DNA of 64,000 nt from Bacteroidota bacterium (GTDB lineage: Bacteria; Bacteroidota; Bacteroidia; AKYH767-A; OLB10), in NCBI GenBank assembly GCA_016714005.1, contig JADJOA010000014.1:558001-622000 (forward strand), given 5' to 3'. Under the pieces are notes generated by a model. That model had not been told where the DNA came from, did not search any database, and was given only the letters and a program-made list of their open reading frames with translations. Below are positions 21,234 to 30,795 of this stretch, one piece after another (within the stretch, counting starts at the first letter, position 1; each line of letters begins with the position of its first letter). Made by a program: the position numbers and the translations under genes.

Positions 21234-22691
21234 ATGTCAGACAGTACTTCAGAAAATAAAATGCACCGCTCGCTGGGCTTAATGGATGCAACCATGATTG
21301 TGGCGGGTAGCATGATAGGTTCCGGAATTTTTATTGTGAGTGCCGATATGTCACGCACGGTGGGCAGCACAGGCTGGATGCTTTTTTTGTGGCTGCTTAG
21401 CGGACTGATTACTGTAATGGCTGCACTCAGCTATGGCGAACTTGCAGGCATGATGCCAAAGGCAGGCGGCCAGTTTGTTTACATACAACGCGCATGGGGC
21501 AACCTTACTTCTTTTTTATACGGATGGACGGTTTTTACCGTAATACAAACTGGGGTAATAGCTGCAGTTGCTGTTGCATTTGCAAAATTTACGGCTGTAT
21601 TCTTACCGGTATTTAGCGTTGACAATATTTTATTTGAAGCAGGGTTTTTAAAAATTTCGGCAGCGCAGGTACTTGCCATTGCCTTGATATGGTTTTTAAC
21701 TGTGTTTAACATGCGTGGTGTTGAAGGAGGAAAAACGCTGCAAACTATTTTTACATCAGCCAAATTAGTTGCCATACTTGCGCTAATTGTTTTTGGAATA
21801 GGGGTGGGGTTGAAAACAGAAACGTTATCACAAAATTTTTCAAACCTGTGGGATGCATCTACACTTATTAAACAAAAAGACGGAAGTTGGATTGCAGAAA
21901 ATATTTCAGGAATTGCATTATTGCTTGCTTTAGGCACAGGTATTATTGGTTCACTATTCAGCAGCGATGCATGGAACAACGTAACGTTTATAGCGGGAGA
22001 AATAAAGGAACCGCAACGTAACATACCACGCAGTTTAATTTTAGGAACTGGTATAGTAACCATACTTTATTTTTCGGCAAACATTTCGTATTTGAGTTTA
22101 CTGCCATGGCAGGGAAGTGCAATCGCTACCGATGTAATAGGGCAGGGCATACAGTTTGCAGGAGCGGGAACTGACAGGGTAGGAACCGCAGCAGCAAGCA
22201 TGATTTTGGGCGATGCAGCAGTGTGGGTAATGGCAGCGTTAATTATGGTAAGCACCTTTGGCTGTAACAACGGAATAATATTAGCGGGCGCACGTGTGTA
22301 TTACGCAATGGCAAAGGAGAAATTGTTTTTTGCACGCGCTGCCACACTCAACAAAAATGGTGTTCCGCAGTTTGCATTAATTATACAGGCAGTATGGGCA
22401 AGCGTGTTGTGTTTATCGGGCACCTATGGTGATTTGCTTGACTATGTAACTTTTGCATCTCTGCTTTTTTATGTGGTAACCATTGCGGGTATATTTATTC
22501 TTCGCAAAAAGGAGCCTGATACACCAAGACCATACAAGGCATTGCTTTACCCTTTTTTACCGTGGCTCTATATTTTATTGGCAGGATTAATTTGTGTGAT
22601 ATTGCTCATTACAAAAACACAAAACACAGGCAGTGGCTTGCTTATTGTGTTGTTGGGAGTGCCAGTTTATTTTTTGGTGAAGAAGAAGTAA
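21234..22691 (+). CDS. APC superfamily amino-acid permease
   Basis: This is an inner-membrane secondary transporter for an amino acid or polyamine, with about 12 transmembrane helices over 485 residues. GLMDATMIVAGSMIGSGIFI is the first-helix signature with the unwound GSGIF substrate loop. ALSYGELAGMMPKAGGQFVY is the second conserved block, and SSDAWNNVTFIAGEIKEPQRN is the helix 6-7 motif. I start at ATG 21234 (MSDSTSENK); a longer frame back to 21153 would add a hydrophobic stretch that overlaps the promoter. The substrate is not predictable. The gene is divergent from aspS. Confidence 0.88.
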   Translation: MSDSTSENKMHRSLGLMDATMIVAGSMIGSGIFIVSADMSRTVGSTGWMLFLWLLSGLITVMAALSYGELAGMMPKAGGQFVYIQRAWGNLTSFLYGWTVFTVIQTGVIAAVAVAFAKFTAVFLPVFSVDNILFEAGFLKISAAQVLAIALIWFLTVFNMRGVEGGKTLQTIFTSAKLVAILALIVFGIGVGLKTETLSQNFSNLWDASTLIKQKDGSWIAENISGIALLLALGTGIIGSLFSSDAWNNVTFIAGEIKEPQRNIPRSLILGTGIVTILYFSANISYLSLLPWQGSAIATDVIGQGIQFAGAGTDRVGTAAASMILGDAAVWVMAALIMVSTFGCNNGIILAGARVYYAMAKEKLFFARAATLNKNGVPQFALIIQAVWASVLCLSGTYGDLLDYVTFASLLFYVVTIAGIFILRKKEPDTPRPYKALLYPFLPWLYILLAGLICVILLITKTQNTGSGLLIVLLGVPVYFLVKKK

Positions 22692-22823
22692 GTTGGAAAA
22701 GAAAAAAGTCTGATACTATCGGACAAAATTCAAAAGTCAAGCAGATTGATAGGGACACGCATGTTTTCCACTCTGTATATAGGGAGGTGTTAAAGTGAAA
22801 GGGGCCGGGGCATGAAAAAAAAA

Positions 22824-24389
22824 TTAATTGGATAAATCCTTTGAATCCAATTCCCAAATAACATTTTCCTCAACTAAATAGACTTTTCCATTACTCATAA
22901 TTACATCTCCTAAACTGTTAATTTCTGCTATTTTTCTTTTACTGTTATTCATAACACTCCACGAATTTTCACCTCTTATAAACGCAAACTTTTCAGTTTG
23001 ATAGGTTGCGACTACAAGTTGATCATTTTTAATTTTATTTACTGTCTCTAATTTATCATTTAATACTATCGTTTCACCATTGTTTAAGTAAACGTATTTT
23101 ATAAGTGAATCTTCGCCAATAGAAAAATATTGAGAATCAGTTTTTAAATAAATGTTACTACCCAATAACCTGACCATTTTTACAGAGTTATCTGTATGAA
23201 TAGATTTCTCTGACCCCGAAACGCCATTTCTTAAAGCACATCTAACAAATTTATTTTCGAACACTATAAAAACAGAATCCTTTTCTATTTCATAGTTCTT
23301 TATAGACTCCTTTTTATCTGATAGTACGGTTAAATATATTTTTTCTCCACTACGCTTATCAAACGCAGCAATAAATGGTTTCCCATAATCCACTTTCCTA
23401 TTCTGATAAAATGCGTACCCAAGATTTAGCATGTAAATAACACTATCTGTGCATATTAAATTTGATTTACTGGTAATCTCATCTGATAAATCGTAAGTCC
23501 ATTTTCTTTCGCCATTAAAATCGAGTTTGACAATTCTTTCTTTAGATGCAAAATAAATACTCGAGTCACTTATCAAAACATTGGAGGATATTTCACTTAG
23601 CAAATTATAACCGGTGGAAATTAGGAAAGTTCCCGTAAGAATGCCTAAAGCAGCACCTGCAATATTTGCACCGGTTGTGGCTCTATAGTCTTTCTTTCCA
23701 GTTATTGAATTGTAATCCCAACCTGAACCGCTTTTAAGATTTATTAAATGCATACCAGCAGCAACAATAATTATTGTGGAATCATTTAAAGTAATGATAT
23801 TATCCCAGCCATATTCACTTGTAACTGTCCTTTTCCATATAGGAATGCCGTTGGTTAGATCAACCCCTTCTATGCTGTGATCAAAACCGAATGGATAACC
23901 TATTCCTATTTTTTGTTTCGTATTAAGATAAATCAATGAATTAGCAATTTTCCATTTAGTTTTTCCGTCAGCTATCCTTAAACAATGGTTCATGCTCTTT
24001 TCTCCCAACAAAATAATTGAATCGCGTTGTCGGAACCCGCCTTGCAAGTAATTTATTTTACGAGTCCATTTTACATCTTTATCAGAAAGGCTGATTAATG
24101 AAATTGAGCCTTCGTTTTTAAGGTACTTCCCATTTTTTGTAGTTGGTCTAAAACTTATAGCTAATGAGTTACTAGTACTGTCAAAAAAAACCTGTTCTAA
24201 CCTTTCTAAAAACAAATACTTTTTTGCTTTTATATTGTGGTCAATTAAAAGGTTTTTGCCAATACTTGTATCTACTTTTGTTAAAATAACATTGCTTTGG
24301 CTTAAACAAGGTGTGTACCTTAAAAATACGATAAAAAGAAGAAGACAAGTTTTATGAGAAACGAATGTAAAAAGATTATTTATTGACAT
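22824..24389 (-). CDS. Secreted PQQ-like beta-propeller protein of unknown function
   Basis: 521 residues with an N-terminal hydrophobic segment ending in LSQS, which fits an export signal. Repeats of the PQQ/quinoprotein type are visible (LRIADGKTKWKI, VDLTNGIPIWKR, LDFNGERKWTYDL, FDKRSGEKIYLTV), spaced by about 50 residues, so a beta-propeller is likely. Near residues 240-275 a glycine-rich hydrophobic insertion (GANIAGAALGILTGTFLIS) interrupts the blades; it looks like a membrane-active or glycine-zipper segment and is unusual inside a propeller. There is no T9SS sorting domain. Function is unknown; PQQ-like repeats do not imply PQQ binding. The frame is intact and the gene is convergent with the permease. 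Confidence 0.7.
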   Translation of the reverse strand: MSINNLFTFVSHKTCLLLFIVFLRYTPCLSQSNVILTKVDTSIGKNLLIDHNIKAKKYLFLERLEQVFFDSTSNSLAISFRPTTKNGKYLKNEGSISLISLSDKDVKWTRKINYLQGGFRQRDSIILLGEKSMNHCLRIADGKTKWKIANSLIYLNTKQKIGIGYPFGFDHSIEGVDLTNGIPIWKRTVTSEYGWDNIITLNDSTIIIVAAGMHLINLKSGSGWDYNSITGKKDYRATTGANIAGAALGILTGTFLISTGYNLLSEISSNVLISDSSIYFASKERIVKLDFNGERKWTYDLSDEITSKSNLICTDSVIYMLNLGYAFYQNRKVDYGKPFIAAFDKRSGEKIYLTVLSDKKESIKNYEIEKDSVFIVFENKFVRCALRNGVSGSEKSIHTDNSVKMVRLLGSNIYLKTDSQYFSIGEDSLIKYVYLNNGETIVLNDKLETVNKIKNDQLVVATYQTEKFAFIRGENSWSVMNNSKRKIAEINSLGDVIMSNGKVYLVEENVIWELDSKDLSN

Positions 24390-24462
24390 ATTAGCTACTG
24401 TTTTTGATTAGATGACAAAACTAAATTAAATGGTTCTCTTGCAATTCATAATTCCTCATTCA

Positions 24463-24978
24463 TTATTTAAAAACCTCCCACCTGCTCACCACCTGTTCAA
24501 AATTTAGTGCACCCGGAGTAGTTATATAGTTTTTAATAAAAGTAAAACCCGCTTTGGCTAATGTTTTATTTGGCGCAATGTTTTTTGAATACGGCTCGCA
24601 TATTATTTTTTTGAGCTCAAGGTTTTTAAAAAAGTACGGAACACTCATTTTTACCAATTCTGCACCCATTCCTTTTTTTCTTAAATCGGGCTTCCAGATG
24701 TGCAGGTGCATGTGTGCTTCATTTCCAAAATCAATTTTATTTACGTTGCAATGTCCAATTGCCTCGCCATCTATCAACCAAATAATTGCATAAGCTTGTT
24801 TCAAAGGGTAATCTGTTTCAAGTTGTTTCTTTAATGATGCTTCAAAATCTTTTCGCTTGGGCAAAAAATTTATATCAGCCCCCATACTCACCAAATATTC
24901 TGGTGTAGCAGTGTACCAGTAATTGAGCAAAGGTTTTATGTCTGCTACGGTAAGTTCGCGTACTGCAAGTTGACTCAT
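24463..24978 (-). CDS. GNAT family N-acetyltransferase
   Basis: 171 residues with the GNAT fold. AYAIIWLIDGEAIGHCNVNKI gives strands 2-3. HLHIWKPDLRKKGMGAELVKM holds the acetyl-CoA loop (R/Q-x-x-G-x-G/A: RKKGMG). SKNIAPNKTLAKAGFTF is the final helix and strand, as in RimJ/RimL-like enzymes. The substrate, a protein N-terminus or a small amine, is unknown. It diverges from purE. The frame is intact. Confidence 0.85.
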   Translation of the reverse strand: MSQLAVRELTVADIKPLLNYWYTATPEYLVSMGADINFLPKRKDFEASLKKQLETDYPLKQAYAIIWLIDGEAIGHCNVNKIDFGNEAHMHLHIWKPDLRKKGMGAELVKMSVPYFFKNLELKKIICEPYSKNIAPNKTLAKAGFTFIKNYITTPGALNFEQVVSRWEVFK

Positions 24979-25012
24979 TTTAAGAGTGTGTTTATCAGCA
25001 CAAAGTAAATGT

Positions 25013-25020
25013 TAGTTTTG
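25013..25020 (+). promoter_or_regulatory. -7 element upstream of purE
   Basis: TAGTTTTG matches TAnnTTTG exactly and lies 38 bases before the purE ATG. Confidence 0.45.
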
Positions 25021-25058
25021 CATTAATAATATCGGAGGCAACAAAAAGTAATTAATTT

Positions 25059-25550
25059 ATGTCAGATAAAAAAACAGAGGTTGGAATAATAATGGGCAGC
25101 AAATCAGATTTACCTGTTATGGAGCAGGCTGCAAAAATTTTAGATGAGTTTGGCGTAGGTTACGAAATTGCCATTGTATCAGCCCATCGTACTCCCGAAC
25201 GCATGATGGATTATGCACGAGATGCACACAGCCGGGGCATAAAAGTAATTATTGCCGGGGCGGGTGGTGCTGCTCATTTACCGGGTATGGTGGCATCGCT
25301 TACATCTTTGCCTGTAATTGGTGTTCCTGTTAAATCAAGTAATAGTATTGACGGGTGGGACTCAATCCTTTCTATTTTGCAAATGCCCAATGGTGTGCCT
25401 GTTGCAACGGTTGCCTTAAACGCAGCGCAAAACGCAGGCATACTGGCGGCACAAATTTTATCGGTTGCTGATGCGGGGCTTCAATCAAAAATAAATGCGT
25501 TTAAAAATTCACTTAAAGAAAAAGTAATAAAAAGCAATGAAGAACTTTAA
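25059..25550 (+). CDS. purE: N5-carboxyaminoimidazole ribonucleotide mutase
   Basis: This enzyme converts N5-CAIR to CAIR in purine synthesis. The 163-residue protein is class I Pur[16 protein letters not shown] (phosphate loop), [11 protein letters not shown] (catalytic His), [19 protein letters not shown] and [22 protein letters not shown]. The class I type implies a PurK partner, which is not in this window. The frame is intact. The next gene starts 14 bases before the purE stop. Confidence 0.95.
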   Translation: MSDKKTEVGIIMGSKSDLPVMEQAAKILDEFGVGYEIAIVSAHRTPERMMDYARDAHSRGIKVIIAGAGGAAHLPGMVASLTSLPVIGVPVKSSNSIDGWDSILSILQMPNGVPVATVALNAAQNAGILAAQILSVADAGLQSKINAFKNSLKEKVIKSNEEL

Positions 25551-26091
25551 AAGTATTTCCGTTTTACTATTGTTAGCTCTAACTGTATTTTTTGCATGTA
25601 AAGAGAAAGAAGGCGATAAAGTTACATTTGCTCTTGCACCTGTGGAGGTTTCTTATGTAAATGAAAACGCAGTTGACTCCATCAACACAACTGACACACT
25701 TTTAATTGACACTTTAATTATTAATAATGACTTTTTTCGCAGTGCATGCGATGAAAACAATGTTTATTTGGATGATGTGGAAAGTGTTTCAATTGTAAGT
25801 GCTTCTCTAAATATTACCGACCCTGCAGGGTTTGATATTAATGATTACAAATCCGTTAACATTTATTTGAAAGAACCCGGCTACAGCGAACAGTTACATA
25901 TAGCGCAATCTAAACCTGTTTCATCGGGTAGTACTTTTTATTTTGATTTAAAAAACAGCAGTTCATTGCTGACCTATTTTAAGTTGTATAATTTGCCGGT
26001 GTATGCAGTTGTGTCAACAAACAATCCTCTTGCATCAAGTACAACCTTAAAATTGCGAATGCAGTTTGAGGTTACAGGAGTTAATCACTAA
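25537..26091 (+). CDS. Lipoprotein of unknown function
   Basis: 184 residues starting [21 protein letters not shown], a lipoprotein signal with the acylated Cys at residue 21. The mature part is acidic and beta-rich ([50 protein letters not shown]). It resembles small Bacteroidota lipoproteins with a beta-sandwich. I recognise no family. The start overlaps purE by 14 bases, so it is probably translated from the same mRNA. There is no evidence of a link to purine synthesis. Confidence 0.75.
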   Translation: MKNFKSISVLLLLALTVFFACKEKEGDKVTFALAPVEVSYVNENAVDSINTTDTLLIDTLIINNDFFRSACDENNVYLDDVESVSIVSASLNITDPAGFDINDYKSVNIYLKEPGYSEQLHIAQSKPVSSGSTFYFDLKNSSSLLTYFKLYNLPVYAVVSTNNPLASSTTLKLRMQFEVTGVNH

Positions 26092-26855
26092 TCGTTAGTA
26101 AACTCTAGAACTTTATTTAACAGCCATACAGGATTATCGGCATGCACCCAGTGACCAGCATCGGGCGCAATGGTTATTTCAGATTGAGGAAACAGTTTTG
26201 TTATATCTGCTGCATCAGAAGCATTAATGTATTTTGATTTTTCTCCGGCAATAAAAAGCGTTGGCTTGTCAAACGTTTTTTCAGAAGCAATTTCTTCTCC
26301 TACATTTTCTATACCTTCTGCTATAAATGGCAAATTGAATTTCCAATCTAACTGCTCTTTGTTTTTCCAATAAAGATTTTTCAACAAGAACTGTCTTGTT
26401 CCTGTTTCAGGAATTTTTTCAGAAAGAATTTTTTCCGCTTCGCCACGTGATTTTGTTAAGCTAACATCTACTGCAAACAGTCCTTCTAATATTTGCTGAT
26501 GATGAGGCGGGTAGTAGCGTGGAGCAATATCAACTACAATAAGTGAGGAAATTTTTTCCGGGTAATTAAGAGCAAACCTCATAGCTGTTTTCCCTCCAAG
26601 AGAATGACCCATTAAAATTGGGTTTTCGATTTGTTCTGCCTCTAATAACTCAAATACATCTGTAGCAAGAACATTGTAATTAAATTCCTTATGATGAGGT
26701 GAACTGCCGTGGTTTCTTAAATCAACTGCGTAAACAGAAAAATTATTTTGCTCCAATTGTTTGGCAAAAGATTGCCAGTTATCACTCAATCCAAATAAAC
26801 CATGTAAAATAACAATAGGTTTGCCCTCTCCGTATTTTCTGAAAAACAGCTTCAC
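26088..26855 (-). CDS. Alpha/beta hydrolase (YbfF-like)
   Basis: 255 residues. The oxyanion-hole segment is VILHGLFGLSDNW, the nucleophile elbow is MGHSLGGKT with Ser at about residue 85, and the catalytic His lies in DAGHWVHADNP near the C-terminus. NHGSSPHHKEFNY is characteristic of the YbfF/ABHD11-like esterases. The substrate is unknown. The stop overlaps the convergent lipoprotein by 4 bases, and the start is one base from the pheT stop, so it is likely cotranscribed with pheT. Confidence 0.87.
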   Translation of the reverse strand: MKLFFRKYGEGKPIVILHGLFGLSDNWQSFAKQLEQNNFSVYAVDLRNHGSSPHHKEFNYNVLATDVFELLEAEQIENPILMGHSLGGKTAMRFALNYPEKISSLIVVDIAPRYYPPHHQQILEGLFAVDVSLTKSRGEAEKILSEKIPETGTRQFLLKNLYWKNKEQLDWKFNLPFIAEGIENVGEEIASEKTFDKPTLFIAGEKSKYINASDAADITKLFPQSEITIAPDAGHWVHADNPVWLLNKVLEFTND

Positions 26856-26856
26856 C

Positions 26857-29319
26857 TTATTTCCTTATCTGTGCGCCAATCTTGGTTTCAAAAGTTTGGA
26901 TGAGTTTATTCATTACTCCGTCAATCTGCTTTTCCTCCAACGTTTTTTCATCATCACCCAAAACAAAACTCAATGCATAAGATTTTTTGCCTTCTTCAAT
27001 TCCCTTGCCTTCATACACATCAAAAATATTTACTCCTTTCAATAATTTTTTTTCAGATTGAAATGCAAGGTTACGTATATCAGCATAGTTTGTATTTTTA
27101 TCAATAACCATGCTCAGGTCGCGTTTGACAGTCGGAAATTTTGCAATTTCCTTAACTTTAAGTGGTTGGTTTTTGAAAAGGCGTGAAATGGAGTCAATAT
27201 TTAATTCAGCATAAAAAAGCTCCTGATCCGTATCAAAATTTTTAAGAATAGATTTTTTTATGCTTCCGGCAATGCCAATTGATTTGTGGTTGTAAGACAC
27301 TTCAAGCGCCAATCCATAAGCACCATTATCTGTAGGGTTAAAGTGAAGGTAATGATTTTCAATATTGCCAAACTGTCCCAACACATTTTCAATTACTGAT
27401 TTGAGATAGAAAAAACTAAACGGCTGATTTTGCTTGTGCCAGTTTTCTGCATTTCTGATTCCTGAAACAGTTAACGATAAGGAATTTGTTTCTACATATG
27501 AGTTTTTTTCCTGACTGTATGTTTTACCAAATTCATAAAAACGGATGTGCTCATTTTTACGGTTAAGATTGTATTGAACTGATTCCAATGAAGAAAACAA
27601 AAGCGTTTGTCGCATTACATTCAAATCGTTGCTAAGCGGGTTTAATAATTTAACCGAGCTATTATTATTTTCTGCATTGTACTTTTCCGTGTATGCCGAT
27701 TTTGTTAATGAGTTGTTGAATATTTCATAAAATCCGTTTGCCGAAAGCCAGCCCGATATTTTTTTCTGTAGCTCGTGATGAGAGTTTGTTTTAAATCCGC
27801 TCAATGCCACATTAACTTTTTGCGGAATTGGAATATGCTCATAGCCGTAAGTGCGTAAAATTTCTTCTACTACATCTGCTTCGCGGGTTACATCCACTTT
27901 ATATGTTGGCACTGCAATTAAAACACCTTCAGCATTTTCTTCTACCACAGGCATATTGCACGAGGCAAGTATGGTTTTTATTACATCGTATGTTAAGTTT
28001 AACCCAGATAAAACATTAAAGCGGTGATAATTTAAAAACACTTTGTTTGACGGTATATCGGTAGAGTAAATGTCAATTAAGGGTGAAGTAACTTCGCCAC
28101 CGGCAATTTCTTTTATGAGTAGTGCAGCCCGCTTAAGCGCGTAAACTGTTCCGTTGGGGTCGGTGCCGCGTTCAAAGCGAAAAGATGCATCGGTTTTTAG
28201 TCCGTGCAATTTGGCTGCTTTGCGTATATCGGCTGCGTTAAAATGAGCGCTTTCTAAAAATATTTCTTTCGTCTTTTCCGTTACGCCCGAATTAATTCCC
28301 CCATAAACACCGGCAATGCACATAGGCTCGGTGCTGTTGCAAATCATTAATTCAGTTCCTGCGAGTTTTCTCTCAACACCATCAAGAGTAATAAAAGATG
28401 TTTCTTTATTTAGTTTTTTAACAACAATTTTTTTGTCCTTAATTGCAGCCGTATCAAAGGCGTGTAGTGGCTGACCAGTTTCAAATAAAACAAAATTGGT
28501 GATGTCAACCACGTTGTTGATGGGTTTTAATCCAATAGACACCAATCTGTTTTTTAACCATGCCGGTGATTCCTTTACGCTTATTCCGCTGATGGTAATT
28601 CCACTGTAGCGTGGGCATGCTGCGCTGTCTTCTACCGATACATCAATAGCCGCATTTGTTTTGCTGATGTTGAAGTTGTTTACATCAGGTAACACAAACT
28701 CGGCTTTATTATACTTAGCAGTTTTGTCGTATGCAGCATGTGTATTAATTACTGAGCACAAATCGCGGGCTACGCCCATGTGCGAAGCGGCATCAGCACG
28801 GTTGGGGGTTAAGCCAATTTCAAAAATACTATCGCTTTCAATCTTAAAATATTTAGCAGCAGGTAAACCCACCTGGGCATTGCTATCTAAAACCATTATG
28901 CCTTCGTGCGATTGACCGAGCCCAACCTCATCTTCTGCACAAATCATTCCTTCACTGGCTTCGCCCCTTATTTTTGATTTTTTTATTTCGAACGAATCGC
29001 CAAAAACGGGATAAAGTTTAGCTCCTGTTAATGCAACCAAAACCTTTTGCCCGGCAGCAACATTTGCAGCACCGCATACAATTTGCAAAGGCTCTCCGGT
29101 GCCCACATTTACCTTAGTAACGCTTAACCGGTCAGCGCCCGGATGCTTGGTTTTTTCCAGCACTTCGCCAATAACCAACCCGCGCAGACCGCCCTTAATG
29201 GTTTCAAAATCTTCAATAGATTCTACTTCAAGCCCACTGCCTGTTAGCAGGCTGCTCATTTCGTCAACAGATAAATTGGTTTGTAAATATTCTTTTAACC
29301 AGTTGTAAGATATTTTCAT
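26857..29319 (-). CDS. pheT: Phenylalanyl-tRNA synthetase beta subunit
   Basis: 820 residues, intact. The order of domains is normal. First comes an N-terminal helix, then an EMAP/Trbp-like tRNA-binding domain (GLVIGEVLEKTKHPGADRLS ... IVCGAANVAAGQKV). The B3/B4 editing domain follows (FVLFETGQPLHAFD, CIAGVYGG). The B5 domain (HRFNVLSGLNLTY) and the catalytic-like core (NPLSNDLNVMRQTL) come next, and the FDX-ACB anticodon-binding domain (KFPTVKRDLSMVIDKN) closes the protein. The alpha subunit pheS is not adjacent, which is common in this phylum. Confidence 0.95.
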   Translation of the reverse strand: MKISYNWLKEYLQTNLSVDEMSSLLTGSGLEVESIEDFETIKGGLRGLVIGEVLEKTKHPGADRLSVTKVNVGTGEPLQIVCGAANVAAGQKVLVALTGAKLYPVFGDSFEIKKSKIRGEASEGMICAEDEVGLGQSHEGIMVLDSNAQVGLPAAKYFKIESDSIFEIGLTPNRADAASHMGVARDLCSVINTHAAYDKTAKYNKAEFVLPDVNNFNISKTNAAIDVSVEDSAACPRYSGITISGISVKESPAWLKNRLVSIGLKPINNVVDITNFVLFETGQPLHAFDTAAIKDKKIVVKKLNKETSFITLDGVERKLAGTELMICNSTEPMCIAGVYGGINSGVTEKTKEIFLESAHFNAADIRKAAKLHGLKTDASFRFERGTDPNGTVYALKRAALLIKEIAGGEVTSPLIDIYSTDIPSNKVFLNYHRFNVLSGLNLTYDVIKTILASCNMPVVEENAEGVLIAVPTYKVDVTREADVVEEILRTYGYEHIPIPQKVNVALSGFKTNSHHELQKKISGWLSANGFYEIFNNSLTKSAYTEKYNAENNNSSVKLLNPLSNDLNVMRQTLLFSSLESVQYNLNRKNEHIRFYEFGKTYSQEKNSYVETNSLSLTVSGIRNAENWHKQNQPFSFFYLKSVIENVLGQFGNIENHYLHFNPTDNGAYGLALEVSYNHKSIGIAGSIKKSILKNFDTDQELFYAELNIDSISRLFKNQPLKVKEIAKFPTVKRDLSMVIDKNTNYADIRNLAFQSEKKLLKGVNIFDVYEGKGIEEGKKSYALSFVLGDDEKTLEEKQIDGVMNKLIQTFETKIGAQIRK

Positions 29320-29339
29320 TTAAAAAATAATAAGAGGCG

Positions 29340-29347
29340 CGAAGGTA
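29340..29347 (-). promoter_or_regulatory. -7-like element upstream of pheT
   Basis: The minus strand reads TACCTTCG, seven of eight to TAnnTTTG, 20 bases before the pheT ATG. Confidence 0.4.
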
Positions 29348-29419
29348 GGATTTAGGAGCTATAATTTAGCAGGCTTTAAACTTTACATTATTAATTGTTT
29401 TTTTGCAGTAGGATTTAGT

Positions 29420-30342
29420 ATGACAAAAATTTTAATAGCCGGCAGCAACGGATTACTTGGGCAAAAATTAATTTATGCCTTAAGAGGCAGAAATGATGTT
29501 GCGTTTATTGCAACAGCAAAGGGATAAACAGAACTAAGGAAAAAAAGCGGATATGCTTATGAGGAGTTAGATATTACCAATCAGGAATGGTGATGAATGT
29601 GTTGATTAAACACAAACCAGATTGTATAATTAACACCGCTGCAATGACCAATGTAGATGCATGCGAACAGAACAAAGAAGAATGCCGCAGGTTAAATGTT
29701 GATGCAGTCAGATATCTAACCAGTGCGTGTAAAAAAATAGACGCACATTTTGTTCAACTCTCTACCGATTTTGTTTTTGATGGAGAAAATGGTCCTTATA
29801 AAGAGGATGATGAAACCAATCCGTTAAGCTTTTATGCACAGAGTAAATTAGATTCGGAAAAAATTGTTGAGCAAAGCAATTTGGCTTGGACAATTATACG
29901 AACCATTATCATTTATGGTGTGGTTGATGATTTGCAACGAAGCAATGTTGTTTTATGGACAATAAATTCCCTTCGCGATAAAAAAACAATTAGTGTTATC
30001 AGTGATCAGCATCGTTCACCAACACTTGCCGAAGATTTGGCTGATGCCTGCATACAGGCTGCAATAAAAAAACAAACAGGATTGTATCATGTTTCCGGAA
30101 AAAATATGATGACAATTTTGGAAAGCGTACAACAGACAGCTGATTTTTTTGGTCTTGATAAATCATTTATAAAACCCATAACCACCGCTGAATTGAACCA
30201 GGCGGCAAAGCGTCCGCTTAAAACGGGTTTTATAATTGATAAAGCAATTAAAGATTTGAACTATCAGCCTCATTCTTTTGCTGAAGGATTGGCAGTTGTT
30301 AAACAACAATTAGAAAAAAATAAAAATGCGTATAAAAAGTAA
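29420..30342 (+). CDS. RmlD-like sugar-nucleotide reductase (extended SDR), disrupted near the 5' end
   Basis: This is related to dTDP-4-dehydrorhamnose reductase. MTKILIAGSNGLLGQKL at 29420 is the NAD(P)-binding Rossmann loop (GxxGxxG variant). DCIINTAAMTNVDACE and FVQLSTDFVFDGENGPYKE follow, and YAQSKLDSEK provides the catalytic Tyr-x-x-x-Lys. HRSPTLAEDLADAC lies near the C-terminus. Between 29522 and 29590 the N-terminal frame meets TAA at 29525-29527 and later TGA-TGA, while the coding potential (YAYEELDITNQE) continues, so at least two indels or a stop are present. Whether it acts in rhamnose synthesis is unclear because no rml genes are nearby. Confidence 0.75.
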
Positions 30343-30790
30343 ATTGATTTTGTTGGCAACAATTATTTTTGTAGTAACCGGGTGTTCAAACGAAGAAAAA
30401 GTTAGTTCGGTTGAAAGCGCCAAATGGCTTTCTGGAACATGGGAAGGCAAAACAAATAACGGGCTGATTTTTTTCGAAAAGTGGGTTGTGGTAAATGATA
30501 CGCTTATGCGTAATATAAATTACCATGTTGCGAATAACGATACTGTAATTGGCGGTAAGTCATCAATTTCTGCAAGAAGCGGAAAGTTGGTTTACACCAA
30601 TTTTATTGGAAATAAAGAAGAAACCTGGCGAACAACTAAACTAACCGATATTGAAATGGTTTTTGAAAATGGAGGAGTAAGACATGCGCAAAAAATTTCG
30701 TTTTTTAAATCAACTCCAGATAGGTGGGAAGCCGCATTGTTTGGAAGCAAGGATACAACTCGCTATTTACTCAAAAGAGTTGCTGATTAG
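30326..30790 (+). CDS. Lipoprotein, lipocalin-like (DUF6265-like)
   Basis: 154 residues with a lipoprotein signal (LATIIFVVTGC, Cys near 20). The mature part WLSGTWEGKTNNGLIFFEKWV and later alternating strands match the small lipocalin-like family often described in Bacteroidota as DUF6265. The ligand is unknown. Its start overlaps the reductase gene by 17 bases. The frame is intact and the gene is convergent with the fucosidase. Confidence 0.7.
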   Translation: MRIKSKLILLATIIFVVTGCSNEEKVSSVESAKWLSGTWEGKTNNGLIFFEKWVVVNDTLMRNINYHVANNDTVIGGKSSISARSGKLVYTNFIGNKEETWRTTKLTDIEMVFENGGVRHAQKISFFKSTPDRWEAALFGSKDTTRYLLKRVAD

Positions 30791-30795
30791 TACCT

